The notes: generated by a model from the letters alone, not told the origin. A DNA stretch of 64,000 nt from Micromonospora sp. WMMD1102 (GCF_029626265.1 NZ_JARUBN010000001.1:5521001-5585000); one strand, 5' to 3'; numbered from the stretch's first letter, positions 8,893 through 17,380 are shown. Made by a program: numbers and translations.

Positions 8893-10047
8893 GTGGCGGT
8901 TCAGTCAGCCCTGGAACTCTCGACACCGGTGAGCGAGGAATCGGAGACCTTCGGCGAGCTGCTGCGCGGTCACCGGGCGGCGGCCGGGTTGACCCAGGCA
9001 GCCCTGGCCGCCCGCGCCGGGGTGGGCGTACGGACCGTACGCGACCTGGAGCACGACCGGGTGTCGACGCCGCAGCAGCGGGTGGTCAGCCGGCTCTCGG
9101 CCGCCCTCGGGCTGTCCGGTACGGAGCAGGCGCGGCTGCACTCCCGTACGGCGGGCCGGCGGTCCGGCCGGAGTCAGCGGTTGCGCGTCGACGTACTGGG
9201 TCCACTGCGGATCCGCCGCGGGGACCAGCCGGTCGACGTGGGGCCCGCGAAGCAGCGGCTGCTGCTCGCCCTGCTCGCCATCCAGCCGGACCAGGCGGTC
9301 CCGATCCCCGAGATCGTCGACGTGTTGTGGGAGGACCGGCCGCCGCGCAGCGCTCCGGGGCTGGTGCACACCTATCTGACCCGGCTCCGCCGCAGGGTCG
9401 GCGTCGACGGAGGGGCCCCGGTGCGCGGGGCCGGCCCGGTCGACCCCCGACCGGTCTCGCCGGTGGTCGTGCGGGACCGGCACGGCTACCGGCTGGCCCT
9501 GCCGCCCGACCAGGTCGACGCGGCCCGCTTCCGGACGCTTGCCGAGCGAGCCGCCCGGGCGCGGGACCGGGGCGAGCCACATCGGGCGGCCGAACTCTTC
9601 GCCGCCGGGCTGGCCTGCTGGGGCGGGCCGCTGCTCGCCGGCGGTACCGGGCTACTCCGGCATCCGGCGGCGGCCGGGCTGGCCCGGCTGCGGCTGGACT
9701 GCGTACTCGCCCTGGCCGACCTCGCCTTCCAGACCGGTACGGCCGCCCGGGTCACCACGCCGCTGGCCCAGGTCGCCGAGGTGGAGCCGCTGCACGAGCG
9801 GCTGCACGCCCGGCTGATGCTCGCCCTGGCCTGCACCGGGCAGCAGGCCAGGGCGCTGCGACTCTTCACCGAGGTACGCGACCGGCTCGCCGACGAGCTG
9901 GGAGTGGCGCCCGGAGCGGAACTCCGGGCCGCGTACCTGCGGGTGCTCCGGCAGCAGTTGCCCGGTCAGGAGTTGGAGATGATGTACGCGTTCGGCGACG
10001 AGCTGCCCCAGTTGACGGCGCAACTGCCCACGTGGACCGGTCCGTAG
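8893..10047 (+). CDS. XRE-SARP fusion transcriptional regulator with BTAD domain
   Basis: The 384-residue protein has an N-terminal XRE helix-turn-helix (GELLRGHRAAAGLTQAALAARAG...), an OmpR/SARP-type winged helix (LLALLAIQPDQAVPIPEIVDVLWEDRPP...) and a bacterial transcriptional activation domain (LHERLHARLMLALACTGQQ). SARPs activate secondary-metabolism or stress genes by binding direct repeats upstream of promoters. An added XRE domain gives a second possible DNA-recognition or repression module. There is no NB-ARC/TPR extension. The GTG start follows the divergent PglW-like gene by about 146 bases. No biosynthetic cluster is adjacent, so the target genes are unknown. The 3' end overlaps the convergent secreted-protein gene by 82 bases. 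Confidence 0.88.
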   Translation: MAVQSALELSTPVSEESETFGELLRGHRAAAGLTQAALAARAGVGVRTVRDLEHDRVSTPQQRVVSRLSAALGLSGTEQARLHSRTAGRRSGRSQRLRVDVLGPLRIRRGDQPVDVGPAKQRLLLALLAIQPDQAVPIPEIVDVLWEDRPPRSAPGLVHTYLTRLRRRVGVDGGAPVRGAGPVDPRPVSPVVVRDRHGYRLALPPDQVDAARFRTLAERAARARDRGEPHRAAELFAAGLACWGGPLLAGGTGLLRHPAAAGLARLRLDCVLALADLAFQTGTAARVTTPLAQVAEVEPLHERLHARLMLALACTGQQARALRLFTEVRDRLADELGVAPGAELRAAYLRVLRQQLPGQELEMMYAFGDELPQLTAQLPTWTGP

Positions 10048-10313
10048 ACGACCCGCCAACCGCTCGGGATCGGCGAGAACTGGCACACGGTGAGCGACGA
10101 GCCGGCCGGCATCCCCTCGGCGTGCTGGATGAAGAGGTAACTGGCCCGGGTGCTCGGGTTGCAGATGCCGGCGTAGGCCGGCACCACCCAACCGGGCGGC
10201 GTACTGCCGCAGGACCACTGCTGGTCGCCGGGCGCGGCCTGGGCCGGGGCCGGCGGCGCGAGCAGCACGACCGGGATGACGGCGGCGGCCAGCAGGGCGA
10301 GAATCCGACGCAT
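9966..10313 (-). CDS. Small secreted protein with four cysteines
   Basis: The protein has 115 residues and starts at the ATG placed behind GGAGCAGGAGA. A standard Sec signal peptide (MRRILALLAAAVIPVVLLA, cleaved about after AQAA) leaves a mature domain of about 85 residues. It has four cysteines (in WSCGST, GICNPS, TVCQFS and GSCAVN) that could form two disulfides, and many aromatic and Gly/Ser/Pro residues. I do not recognise the family; the pattern resembles small extracellular beta proteins. The gene converges on the SARP regulator and their 3' ends overlap by 82 bases, so antisense transcripts are possible. Confidence 0.65.
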   Translation of the reverse strand: MRRILALLAAAVIPVVLLAPPAPAQAAPGDQQWSCGSTPPGWVVPAYAGICNPSTRASYLFIQHAEGMPAGSSLTVCQFSPIPSGWRVVYGPVHVGSCAVNWGSSSPNAYIISNS

Positions 10314-10544
10314 TCTCCTGCTCCCATCGTTAAGACTTCGATGAGCGTCAACGCTATGGCCGGCGACTGGCGCGAATCGGGTATCGGGCCGCGACCAGAC
10401 CTGGGCTGGACACAGCCTGGCTGGGCTGGGCCGAAGTCCCACCGAGCGGCCCGAGCACCGGCACAACCGGCAGAACGCGCACCGGCCCCGAACCTGCCGG
10501 CCCGCCCGGCGGCCAGCTCTGGATGGAAGTCACGAACGGCCGGG

Positions 10545-11156
10545 TCAGCCTGGCTGGTCGGCTGTCCGGCGCCGGTAGTGCCGCGAGACCCGGGCACGGT
10601 TGCCGCAGGATGCCTTGCACCACTCCTGCCTCGGGTGCCCCTTCAGGAAGTAGCGGACGCAGCGCGGCGCCGGGCAGGCGGCCAACCGCTCCCGGTCCGG
10701 GCCGGCGAGGAACTCGATCGCCGCCCGGGCCAGCCCGGCGAGCAGCCGGATCCGGGCGTCGGCCGGGCCGCCGGACCAGCCGACCACCGGGCCGGCCCCG
10801 TCCGGCCAGCTCAGCACCGGCCGAACCGGCCACCGCCCGGCGGCCCGGTTGAGCTGGTCGACGGCGTCGCGCGGGTCGAGCAGCGTGGACGAGTCGGCCC
10901 GGCTCGGCGGTGCGGGCCGGACCGCCCGGGCGAAGAGGGTACGCACGGCGCGGCGCAGCGCGACCACGTCGAGTCGGAGCGGCTCGTCGACCCACTCGGC
11001 AACCGCCCCGAGACCGCCGGCGTACTCGGTCAGCGCTTCCGCTTGCGCTTCGAGCCATGCGGTCAGCCCGGCGACGTCGGCGAGGTCGTCCGCGACGCCA
11101 CCGTTGCCGTCGTGCCGGATCGTGCCGGTGAGGGCGAGCATGAGTTGCTGGGCCAT
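10545..11156 (-). CDS. CGNR zinc-finger (ABATE) transcriptional regulator
   Basis: The 203-residue protein carries an N-terminal ABATE-type stress-sensing region (TAWLEAQAEALTEYAGGL) and a C-terminal CGNR zinc finger. The finger has cysteines at CPAPRCVRYF and CKASCGNRARVSRHYRRR. Members of this family are cytosolic DNA-binding repressors. The ATG at 11156 was preferred to the GTG three bases earlier because GGAGGA is then at good spacing. It is divergent from a phosphodiesterase/LysE-exporter operon, and a long palindrome lies between them. Repression of that operon and autoregulation is the natural guess. Confidence 0.85.
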   Translation of the reverse strand: MAQQLMLALTGTIRHDGNGGVADDLADVAGLTAWLEAQAEALTEYAGGLGAVAEWVDEPLRLDVVALRRAVRTLFARAVRPAPPSRADSSTLLDPRDAVDQLNRAAGRWPVRPVLSWPDGAGPVVGWSGGPADARIRLLAGLARAAIEFLAGPDRERLAACPAPRCVRYFLKGHPRQEWCKASCGNRARVSRHYRRRTADQPG

Positions 11157-11212
11157 CACTGCTCCTCCGGTATCGGCTTGTCCGGGCGGCTCGACGCACG
11201 GTACCGTCCCAG

Positions 11213-11243
11213 CCTAATGGTTGAAGCGCGAGCAAGCATTAGG
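11213..11243. promoter_or_regulatory. Inverted repeat, probable operator of the CGNR regulator
   Basis: Arms CCTAATGGTTG (11213-11223) and CAAGCATTAGG (11233-11243) match at 10 of 11 positions around a 9-base spacer. The site lies in the only gap between the divergent CGNR regulator and phosphodiesterase genes and directly abuts the AGGGGG ribosome site of the latter. Binding here could block both genes. Which protein binds is inferred from position. Confidence 0.6.
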
Positions 11244-11252
11244 GGGACGCCA

Positions 11253-11999
11253 GTGCTCGTCATCGCCCACCTCAGCGACACCCACCTCGACGGATCACCC
11301 CGCTCGGCCGAGCGGACCGCCCGGGTGATGGACCACCTGCACGCGCTGCCCCGGCCGGTCGACGCGATCCTGGTCACCGGGGACATCGCCGACCACGGCG
11401 AGCTGACCGAGTACGAGACCGCAGCCAAGCTCCTCGCCTCGCCGCTGCCGGTGCTGACCTGTCCCGGTAACCACGACGTGCGGGACGCGTACCGGAAGGG
11501 GTTGCTCGGCGACGGGCAGGGCGGCGACGGCCCGGTGAACGCCCGGCACGACGTGGCCGGCGCGGTCTTCCTGCTCGCCGACTCGACGGTGCCCGGCCGG
11601 AACGACGGGCACCTCGACGCCGAGACGATGGCCTGGCTGGCCGGCGAACTGGCGTCCACACCGGCCGGCGCGCCCGTCTTCGTCGCCTTCCACCACCCGC
11701 CGGTCACCCTGCACCATCCGGTCATCGACACGATGCGGCTGCTGCCGACCGAGCCGCTGGCCGAACTGCTCGCCGACCACCCGCAGGTCGTCGCGGTGCT
11801 GACCGGGCACTTCCACACCGCCGCCGCGAGCACCTTCGCCGGCCGGCCACTGCGGATCGCCCCCGGCGTGGTCTCCACCCTGCGGATGCCGTGGGAGGGC
11901 GACGGGCCGCTTGTCGACCTGACCCAGCCGCCCGGGGTGGCGTTCCACGTCTACGACGACGCGGGGCTGCTGACCACGCACTACCGGGTGGTGGTCTGA
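11253..11999 (+). CDS. Metallophosphoesterase, CpdA-type cyclic-AMP phosphodiesterase family
   Basis: The protein has about 248 residues and the full calcineurin-type metal set: HLSDTHLD near the start, VTGDIADHG, CPGNHDVR, FHHPPV and LTGHFHTA. This layout fits class III (CpdA-like) cyclic nucleotide phosphodiesterases, which hydrolyse 3',5'-cAMP with two metal ions. The GTG at 11253 was chosen because AGGGGG lies 6 bases upstream; an in-frame ATG at 11217 falls inside the operator palindrome and lacks a ribosome site. The LysE-type exporter gene starts 3 bases after its stop, so the two form an operon. Substrate is not proven. Confidence 0.82.
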   Translation: MLVIAHLSDTHLDGSPRSAERTARVMDHLHALPRPVDAILVTGDIADHGELTEYETAAKLLASPLPVLTCPGNHDVRDAYRKGLLGDGQGGDGPVNARHDVAGAVFLLADSTVPGRNDGHLDAETMAWLAGELASTPAGAPVFVAFHHPPVTLHHPVIDTMRLLPTEPLAELLADHPQVVAVLTGHFHTAAASTFAGRPLRIAPGVVSTLRMPWEGDGPLVDLTQPPGVAFHVYDDAGLLTTHYRVVV

Positions 12000-12002
12000 G
12001 CG

Positions 12003-12701
12003 GTGCGCGGCATCGCAGTACTCGGTTTCCTGGCGGCCGTCGCGCCGATCACCGCGACGCCGGGGGCCAGCCTGACCCTGGTCGTCTCGCGGGTCGCCGC
12101 AGGTGGGCGCCGGCAGGGCTGGTGGGTGATCCTGGGTACGGTCACCGGCCTCTACGTGCACGCCCTGCTCGCCGCCGTCGGGCTGGCCGCGCTGGTACTC
12201 CGCTCGTCGCAGGCGTTCCTGCTCGTCAAACTGCTCGGCGCCGGCTACCTGGCCGGGCTCGGGCTGTGGCTGCTCTGGTCGGCCACCCGTCGCCACCGCC
12301 CGCATCCCGAGCCGACCGAGCCGACCGGACCGGCCAGACCGACCGAGCCGGTGGGCGCGGCGGCATCGGACGCGCGGACCAGCCATCGGGTACGCCGGCT
12401 GCCGTGGCGCGGCCACCACCCCTACCTCCAGGGGTTCCTCGGCAACGTGCTGAACCCGAAAGCGGCGGCCGTCTACCTGACCCTCGCCCCGCAGTTCCTC
12501 GACGCGCACGGTCCGGTACTGGTCCCGATGCTGGTTCTCGGCACCGCACACGCGCTGCTCGTCGGCTGCTGGCTCGCCGGCTGGACCGCGATCTCGGGTG
12601 CGGCCGTCCGGCTGCTGCGCACCGCACGGGTCCGCCGGGCGCTCGACCGGGTGACCGGGGTGATCCTGGTCGGGCTGGGTCTCCGTACTGCGGTGAGCTG
12701 A
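12003..12701 (+). CDS. LysE family translocator
   Basis: The 232-residue integral membrane protein has about six helices and the LysE/RhtB signature near the N-terminus (VAPITATPGASLTLVVSRVAAGG, split by the PGAS motif) and a conserved GFLGNVLNPKAAAVYL segment after the central loop. The family exports amino acids or related small molecules by proton antiport. The central cytosolic loop is unusually long and rich in P, T, E and R (about residues 98-130). The GTG start follows the phosphodiesterase stop by 3 bases. Substrate cannot be read from sequence. Confidence 0.88.
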   Translation: MRGIAVLGFLAAVAPITATPGASLTLVVSRVAAGGRRQGWWVILGTVTGLYVHALLAAVGLAALVLRSSQAFLLVKLLGAGYLAGLGLWLLWSATRRHRPHPEPTEPTGPARPTEPVGAAASDARTSHRVRRLPWRGHHPYLQGFLGNVLNPKAAAVYLTLAPQFLDAHGPVLVPMLVLGTAHALLVGCWLAGWTAISGAAVRLLRTARVRRALDRVTGVILVGLGLRTAVS

Positions 12702-12888
12702 GCACCGGGCCACCGCCGCCCCGAATCGACATCGGCGCGGCACCGGAACCCACCGATCAACCGCTGACCGACTTACCGACACCGCCCACCGACACACCGT
12801 CCCACCGTCCCGAACGATTCCTGAATCCGGCCCGAATCCGTGCGACGACGATGGGCGGGTTCCGCACGGAGACGACCTGGGAGGGTGG

Positions 12889-13419
12889 ATGCGCGAGTGG
12901 ATTTCCGGCCGGCCGGTGCCGCTGGTGAGCGCGGTACTGGGCCTGGCCCTGCTGTCGGGGGTGACGGCCTGCGGCGCCGATCCGGCGCCGAGCACCGGAT
13001 CGGACGGTACGGGCAGCGGTGCCACGCCGACCGGCAGCGCACCGGCCGCCGGAGCCCCGGCCGGTGGTACCGGCACCGTCACGGTGACCGCCGACGGCAA
13101 GAAGTACGAGTTCAGCACCGACGACTGCTCGACCGTCGAGGTGCCAGCGAAGATCTTCTCGCTCAGCACCACCGACGCCACGATCGAGCTGTCCCTGCCG
13201 CACGACCCGGGCCCGTTCGACCAGGACAGCGACGGGACGACCGTGCCGCTGACGCTCGGCGGCGCCGACGAGACGTACCAGACGGTGGCGTTCACCGGGC
13301 AGCGCACCGAGGACGGCGACCGCACCTCCGGCAAGCTCGGCGGTACGGCCAAGCGGGCCACCACCGGCCAGGAGGTCGAGTTCAGCATCGACTTCGACTG
13401 CCCCCTCGTCCGCGGCTGA
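12889..13419 (+). CDS. Secreted lipoprotein, LpqH-like
   Basis: The 176-residue protein starts with a lipoprotein signal peptide ending in the lipobox LSGVTAC (Cys28). A flexible linker rich in G, S, T, P and A follows (about residues 29-62). The C-terminal beta domain (TVTVTADGKKYEF...) contains two cysteines, DDCST and FDCPLV, likely to pair. Size and plan resemble the mycobacterial 19-kDa lipoprotein antigen LpqH group, known for membrane-anchored surface display. That link is by architecture only. A 33-bp tandem repeat begins 3 bases after the stop codon. Confidence 0.7.
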   Translation: MREWISGRPVPLVSAVLGLALLSGVTACGADPAPSTGSDGTGSGATPTGSAPAAGAPAGGTGTVTVTADGKKYEFSTDDCSTVEVPAKIFSLSTTDATIELSLPHDPGPFDQDSDGTTVPLTLGGADETYQTVAFTGQRTEDGDRTSGKLGGTAKRATTGQEVEFSIDFDCPLVRG

Positions 13420-13421
13420 CC

Positions 13422-13530
13422 GAAGCCCGGCAGCAGACCGAAGTCCAGCAGGCTGAAGCCCGGCAGCAGACCGAAGTCCAGCAGGCTGAAGCCCGGCAGC
13501 AGACCGAAGTCCGGCAGCAGACCGAAGCCG
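13422..13530. repeat. Tandem 33-bp repeat, just over three copies
   Basis: Units start with GAAGCCCGGCAGCAGACC at 13422, 13455 and 13488. The first two periods are exactly 33 bases. The third unit ends with a shorter internal duplication (36 bases) before a partial fourth. It lies directly downstream of the lipoprotein stop and upstream of the TIGR04222-type gene. On the minus strand it would read as an 11-residue repeat in a long open frame, but there is no sign that this frame is a gene. Confidence 0.9.
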
Positions 13531-13658
13531 ACGTGCTCGGCGCTGCCTGGCACCTCCAGCCGCAAGCTTCGGTCAAGAAACCGTGATCAACGGCAATTCC
13601 CGCCGCCTCCGGCCGCACAATCGAGGGACGTTCGGCCTAAGTGGACGGGGACACGGCG

Positions 13659-14642
13659 ATGGCTCTTGCTGCGGGCAACGTGATCTGGGGAATCAGCGCA
13701 CCGACCTTCCTGTCGGGCTATCTCCTGCTGGTCGTGGTGACCGTCGGGTACGCCGCCGTACGGCGCCGACGGTTGCTGGCCGGGTCGGAGAGCGTACGCA
13801 CCTCGACGCTGACCGCCACCCAGGTCGGATACCTGAACGGCGGCAGCAGGCTGGCGATCTGCACCGCCCTCGCCGCGCTGCGCAACGCCGGTGCGGTCGG
13901 GATCGGTCCCGCCCCGGACCGGCACCTGGTGGTCACCGGGGACCGGCCGGTCGGGGCGGGCGGGCTGGAGGCGGCGGTCTACCAGTTCGCGGGGCATCGC
14001 CGGCCACCCCGGGAACTCGACTACGACTCGGGCGTCTCGGTGGAGCTGGGCCGGATGCACACCGGGCTGGTCGAGGCCGGGCTGATGCCGGGCGAGCAGA
14101 CCCGCCGGGCACTGCGCGGATCGACCTGGCTGCTGGCCGGCGTGCTACTGCTCGGCGTTCTCCGGCTGTTCGCCGAGGCGTCGGCCGGCGATGTGTGGCC
14201 GCCGCTGATCCTCGTCCTGGTCGCCACGGGGGTGGCGACCGTGGTGCTGGGACGGCGACCGCCGGCGCGGACCCGGGCCGGCGGCTGGGCGCTGGCCGCC
14301 CTGCGTACCGAACACGCCCACCTGGCCCCGTCCCAGCAGCCGGCCTGGAGCACCTACGGCCCGCACGGCGCGGCGCTGGCGGTCGCGCTCTTCGGCCCGG
14401 CGGCGTTCTGGGCGGCCGATCCGGAGTTCGCCGCCGAGGCCGGCCTCCAGCAGCAGCTCGGGGTCGCCTCCGGGGCCGTGGGCGGCACCTCGGCAACCGG
14501 TAGCGGCGGCTTCGCCTGCGCGGGCGGCTACGGCTCGGACTCCGGTGGCTCCGACTCCGGCGGCAGCCACGGTTGTGGCAGCAGCGGCGGCGGAAGTAGT
14601 TGCGGCGGCGGCGGGGGTTGCGGCGGCGGAGGAGGCGGCTGA
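13659..14642 (+). CDS. TIGR04222 domain-containing membrane protein
   Basis: The protein has 327 residues. A membrane helix near the start (TFLSGYLLLVVVTVGYAAV) is followed by a cytosolic part with the conserved 'TATQVGYLNGGSRLAICTAL' block. A pair of helices comes near residues 155-195, and one more hydrophobic stretch follows. The tail is a striking Gly/Ser/Cys run (CGGGGGCGGGGGG-like), the hallmark of the TIGR04222 family. The function of the family is unknown. The ATG at 13659 was preferred to the GTG at 13641 because GGGGA sits 7 bases before it. Partner genes often seen with this family are absent here. Confidence 0.88.
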   Translation: MALAAGNVIWGISAPTFLSGYLLLVVVTVGYAAVRRRRLLAGSESVRTSTLTATQVGYLNGGSRLAICTALAALRNAGAVGIGPAPDRHLVVTGDRPVGAGGLEAAVYQFAGHRRPPRELDYDSGVSVELGRMHTGLVEAGLMPGEQTRRALRGSTWLLAGVLLLGVLRLFAEASAGDVWPPLILVLVATGVATVVLGRRPPARTRAGGWALAALRTEHAHLAPSQQPAWSTYGPHGAALAVALFGPAAFWAADPEFAAEAGLQQQLGVASGAVGGTSATGSGGFACAGGYGSDSGGSDSGGSHGCGSSGGGSSCGGGGGCGGGGGG

Positions 14643-14693
14643 CCCGGCACGGCCGGAGCAGCTGCCGGGAATGGCTCGACACAGTTGAGCCGG

Positions 14694-14769
14694 CCCGGCG
14701 ACACGTCGGCCAGGCCGACCGAAACCGTTAGCCCGGCGACACGTCGGCCGGGCCGGCCGGAACCGTTAG
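14694..14769. repeat. Two direct 38-bp repeats upstream of the MarR gene
   Basis: Two tandem units (14694-14731 and 14732-14769) start CCCGGCGACACGTCGGCC and end CCGTTAG, differing at three positions. A third, partial echo (TTGTTAGG) lies at 14784-14791, just ahead of the regulator start. Repeated CGTTAG elements in front of a MarR gene may be binding sites. This is suggestive only. Confidence 0.7.
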
Positions 14770-14794
14770 CACGGCGAACGATGTTGTTAGGCTC

Positions 14795-15277
14795 GTGTTC
14801 GTGCAGAGCGTGCCGCAGAAAGAGACCCCGCCCGCCCGGCTGGCCGGACTGCCGAGCTGGCTGCTCACCCAGACCGCCCGGCACGCCCACCGGCTGGTCG
14901 GCGACGGCTTCGCCGACGTCGGCTCCCGGGGCTACCACTACCGGCTGCTGCTCACCCTGCACGAGGTTGGTCCGACCAGCCAGGCGGACCTCGGTCGGCG
15001 CAGCGGCATCCACCTCAGCGACGTGGTGGCCGCGGTCAACGACCTCGCCGACCGGCAACTGGTCGAGCGTTCCCCCGACCCGACCGACCGGCGGCGCAAC
15101 GTCATCACCATCACCCCGGCCGGGCGGCGCCAGCTCCGCCGGCTGGAGCAGCGGCTCGCCCGGGTCCAGGAGGACCTGCTCGCCCCGCTCGCTCCGGACG
15201 AACGCGACCAGCTCACCCGGCTGCTGACCCGGCTCCTCGATCACCACGACCGGCAGCCCACGAACCCGGAGAGCTGA
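14795..15277 (+). CDS. MarR family transcriptional regulator
   Basis: The 160-residue winged-helix protein has a dimerisation helix first (WLLTQTARHAHRLVGDGF), then the HTH (TSQADLGRRSGIHLSDVV) and a beta wing with the canonical 'DPTDRRRNVITITPAGRR' motif, and a C-terminal helix pair. MarR proteins are ligand-responsive repressors, usually of themselves and a neighbouring efflux or enzyme gene. GTG at 14795 or 14801 could be the start. Convergent to the peptidase gene, it stands alone and may act on distant genes or itself through the repeats upstream. Confidence 0.88.
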   Translation: MFVQSVPQKETPPARLAGLPSWLLTQTARHAHRLVGDGFADVGSRGYHYRLLLTLHEVGPTSQADLGRRSGIHLSDVVAAVNDLADRQLVERSPDPTDRRRNVITITPAGRRQLRRLEQRLARVQEDLLAPLAPDERDQLTRLLTRLLDHHDRQPTNPES

Positions 15278-15304
15278 GTCCGAGCGGTCGACGCGGAACA
15301 GCGG

Positions 15305-17380
15305 TCAGGCTGCGACAGCGGCGTCGGGGTCGGCGTCCGCGTCGGGATCGGCGTCGGTCAGCCGGCGCCAGAGGAAGCGCAGCATCAGCGCCCACTTGAA
15401 GGCCATCTGGGCGTTGTCGGCGGCGGCCCCGTGCCCGCCCTCGATGTTCTCGTAGTAGGAGACGTCGTAGCCGCAGGCGCGCAGCAGGGCCGCCATCTTG
15501 CGGGCGTGCCCGGGATGCACCCGGTCGTCCCGGGACGAGGTGACGAAGAGGACCGGCGGGTACGACTGCCCCGGCCGGACGTTGTGGTAAGGCGAGTACT
15601 CGCGCAGGAACGCCCAGTCGGCCTCGTCGTCCGGGTCGCCGTACTCGGCCATCCAGGAGGCGCCGGCCAGCAGCAGGTGGTAGCGGCGCATGTCGAGCAG
15701 CGGCACCCGGGCCACCACCGCGCCGAACAGCTCCGGGAACCGGGTCAGCATCACCCCCATCAGCAACCCGCCGTTGCTGCCGCCCTCGATGCCGAGCCGG
15801 GCCGGCACGGTGATTCCCCGGTCGACCAGGTCGGTGGCGACGGCGGCGAAGTCCTCGTACGCCCGCGACCGGTTCTCCCGCAGCGCCGCCCGGTGCCAGC
15901 GCGGCCCGAACTCGCCGCCGCCCCGGATGTTGGCGACCACGTAACTGCCGCCCCTCGCCAGCCAGCCCCGGCCGATGATCCCGCTGTAGCTCGGCGTCCA
16001 GGCCATCTCGAAGCCGCCGTACCCGGTCAGCAGGGTCGGACCGGTCGGTGTCCCGGCCGGCCGCACCAGGAAGTACGGCACCCGGGTCCCGTCGGCGGAG
16101 CGGGCGTGCAGCTGCCGGACGGTCATCCCGGCCGGGTCGAAGAACACCGGGTCCCGCTTCAGCGTCTCGACCGGCCCGCCGACCGTGCCGTGGTGCAGCG
16201 CGGTGGGCGCGAGGAATCCGGTGCTGGCCAGCAGGTATTCGTCGCTCTCCTCCGGGTTCGTGTCGACGATGACGACGTGCCGCTCCTCCACCGGGCCGGC
16301 GGTCTCCAGCAGCGGGCGCCGCTGCCAGCCGTCCTCGCCGGGGGTGAGCACCTCGATCCGGCCCCGCACGTCGACCAGGCTGCTCAGGATCAGGTGGCCC
16401 CGGGTCCAGGCGTGCCGGCCGGGTGCGCTGTCCGGGCCGGGGGCGAAGAGCACGGTCAGCTCGCGCTCACCGGCGAGGTACCGGTCCAGCCGGGTGACCA
16501 GGACCGATCCCGGGGGGTACGTCCGGTCGCCCACCGTCCAGTCGGAGCGGAGCGCGATCAGCAGCCACTCCCGGTGTACGTCGGTCTCGGCGTCCTCCGG
16601 CACGTCGATCCGGTGCAGCTCGCCGTCGCCGGTGCGCAGGAACTCCTCCCGACGGAAGAAGTCCAGCCGGCGGCCGAGGAAGTCGCGGACGAAACCGGGG
16701 GTGGGGTCGTGCACCGCGTACACCGAGACGTCGTCGTCGCGGCCCTGGTGCACGACGGTGGCCTCGGCCAGCGGGGTGCCCCGGCGCCAGCGCTTGACGA
16801 TCCGGGGATAGCCGGAGGCGGTCAGCGAGCCGGGGCCGAAGTCGGTGCCCACGTAGATGTGGTCGGCGTCGATCCAGCCGACGTCGCTCTTCGCCTCCGG
16901 CAGGGTGAACCCGTCCGGCACGAAGTCCCGGGTGCCCAGGTCGAACTCGCGGACCACGCTGGCGTCCGAGCCGCCCCGGGCCAGCCGGACCAGGCAGCGC
17001 CGGTGCCCGGGGCGCTGCACGATCGCGCCCTGCCAGGTCCACGGCTCCCCCTCGGCGGCGGCCAGCGCGTCGACGTCGAGCAGCGTCTCCCAGTCCGGCT
17101 CCGCCCGGCGGTACTCGTCGAGCGTGGTACGCCGCCACAACCCCCGGGGGTGCGCCTCGTCCTTCCAGAGGTTGTAGAGGTAGGTTCCGTCCCAATGCAC
17201 GAACGGCACCCGGTCCGCGGCGTCCAGCACCCCGCGCAGCTCCGTGACCAGCGGCGCGAACGAGGGGTCGTCGGCGAGCGCCCCGTGGGTCTCCGCGTTG
17301 CGGGCCCGCACCCAGGCGGTCACCTCCGGGTCGGCGAGCGCCTCGAGCCAGCGGAATTCGTCGTCGAGATCCGGGGACAC
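15305..17380 (-). CDS. Prolyl oligopeptidase family serine peptidase (S9)
   Basis: The 691-residue protein has an N-terminal seven-bladed propeller (about 60-400) and a C-terminal alpha/beta hydrolase domain. The active-site serine is in GGSNGG, the aspartate in SSRDDRVHP and the histidine in EGGHGAA, so the triad is complete. There is no signal peptide, so it acts in the cytosol on peptides up to about 30 residues with proline or related P1 residues. A run of DAD/DPD repeats forms the C-terminus. The GTG start is preceded by TAGGAA. The gene is single, divergent from CopC-CopD. Confidence 0.92.
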   Translation of the reverse strand: MSPDLDDEFRWLEALADPEVTAWVRARNAETHGALADDPSFAPLVTELRGVLDAADRVPFVHWDGTYLYNLWKDEAHPRGLWRRTTLDEYRRAEPDWETLLDVDALAAAEGEPWTWQGAIVQRPGHRRCLVRLARGGSDASVVREFDLGTRDFVPDGFTLPEAKSDVGWIDADHIYVGTDFGPGSLTASGYPRIVKRWRRGTPLAEATVVHQGRDDDVSVYAVHDPTPGFVRDFLGRRLDFFRREEFLRTGDGELHRIDVPEDAETDVHREWLLIALRSDWTVGDRTYPPGSVLVTRLDRYLAGERELTVLFAPGPDSAPGRHAWTRGHLILSSLVDVRGRIEVLTPGEDGWQRRPLLETAGPVEERHVVIVDTNPEESDEYLLASTGFLAPTALHHGTVGGPVETLKRDPVFFDPAGMTVRQLHARSADGTRVPYFLVRPAGTPTGPTLLTGYGGFEMAWTPSYSGIIGRGWLARGGSYVVANIRGGGEFGPRWHRAALRENRSRAYEDFAAVATDLVDRGITVPARLGIEGGSNGGLLMGVMLTRFPELFGAVVARVPLLDMRRYHLLLAGASWMAEYGDPDDEADWAFLREYSPYHNVRPGQSYPPVLFVTSSRDDRVHPGHARKMAALLRACGYDVSYYENIEGGHGAAADNAQMAFKWALMLRFLWRRLTDADPDADADPDAAVAA

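Noticed and set aside
8893..10047. Cluster-situated regulator of a biosynthetic gene cluster
   Set aside because: SARP genes often mark clusters, but no PKS, NRPS, terpene or RiPP genes are nearby.
13422..13530. Possible CRISPR array
   Set aside because: The repeats are contiguous without spacers and there are no cas genes.
11295..13565. A long open minus-strand frame (over 700 codons) opposite the phosphodiesterase, LysE and lipoprotein genes
   Set aside because: It is antisense to three well-supported genes, has Arg/Gly/Pro-rich nonsense composition and no family motif. Long antisense frames are normal at this GC content.
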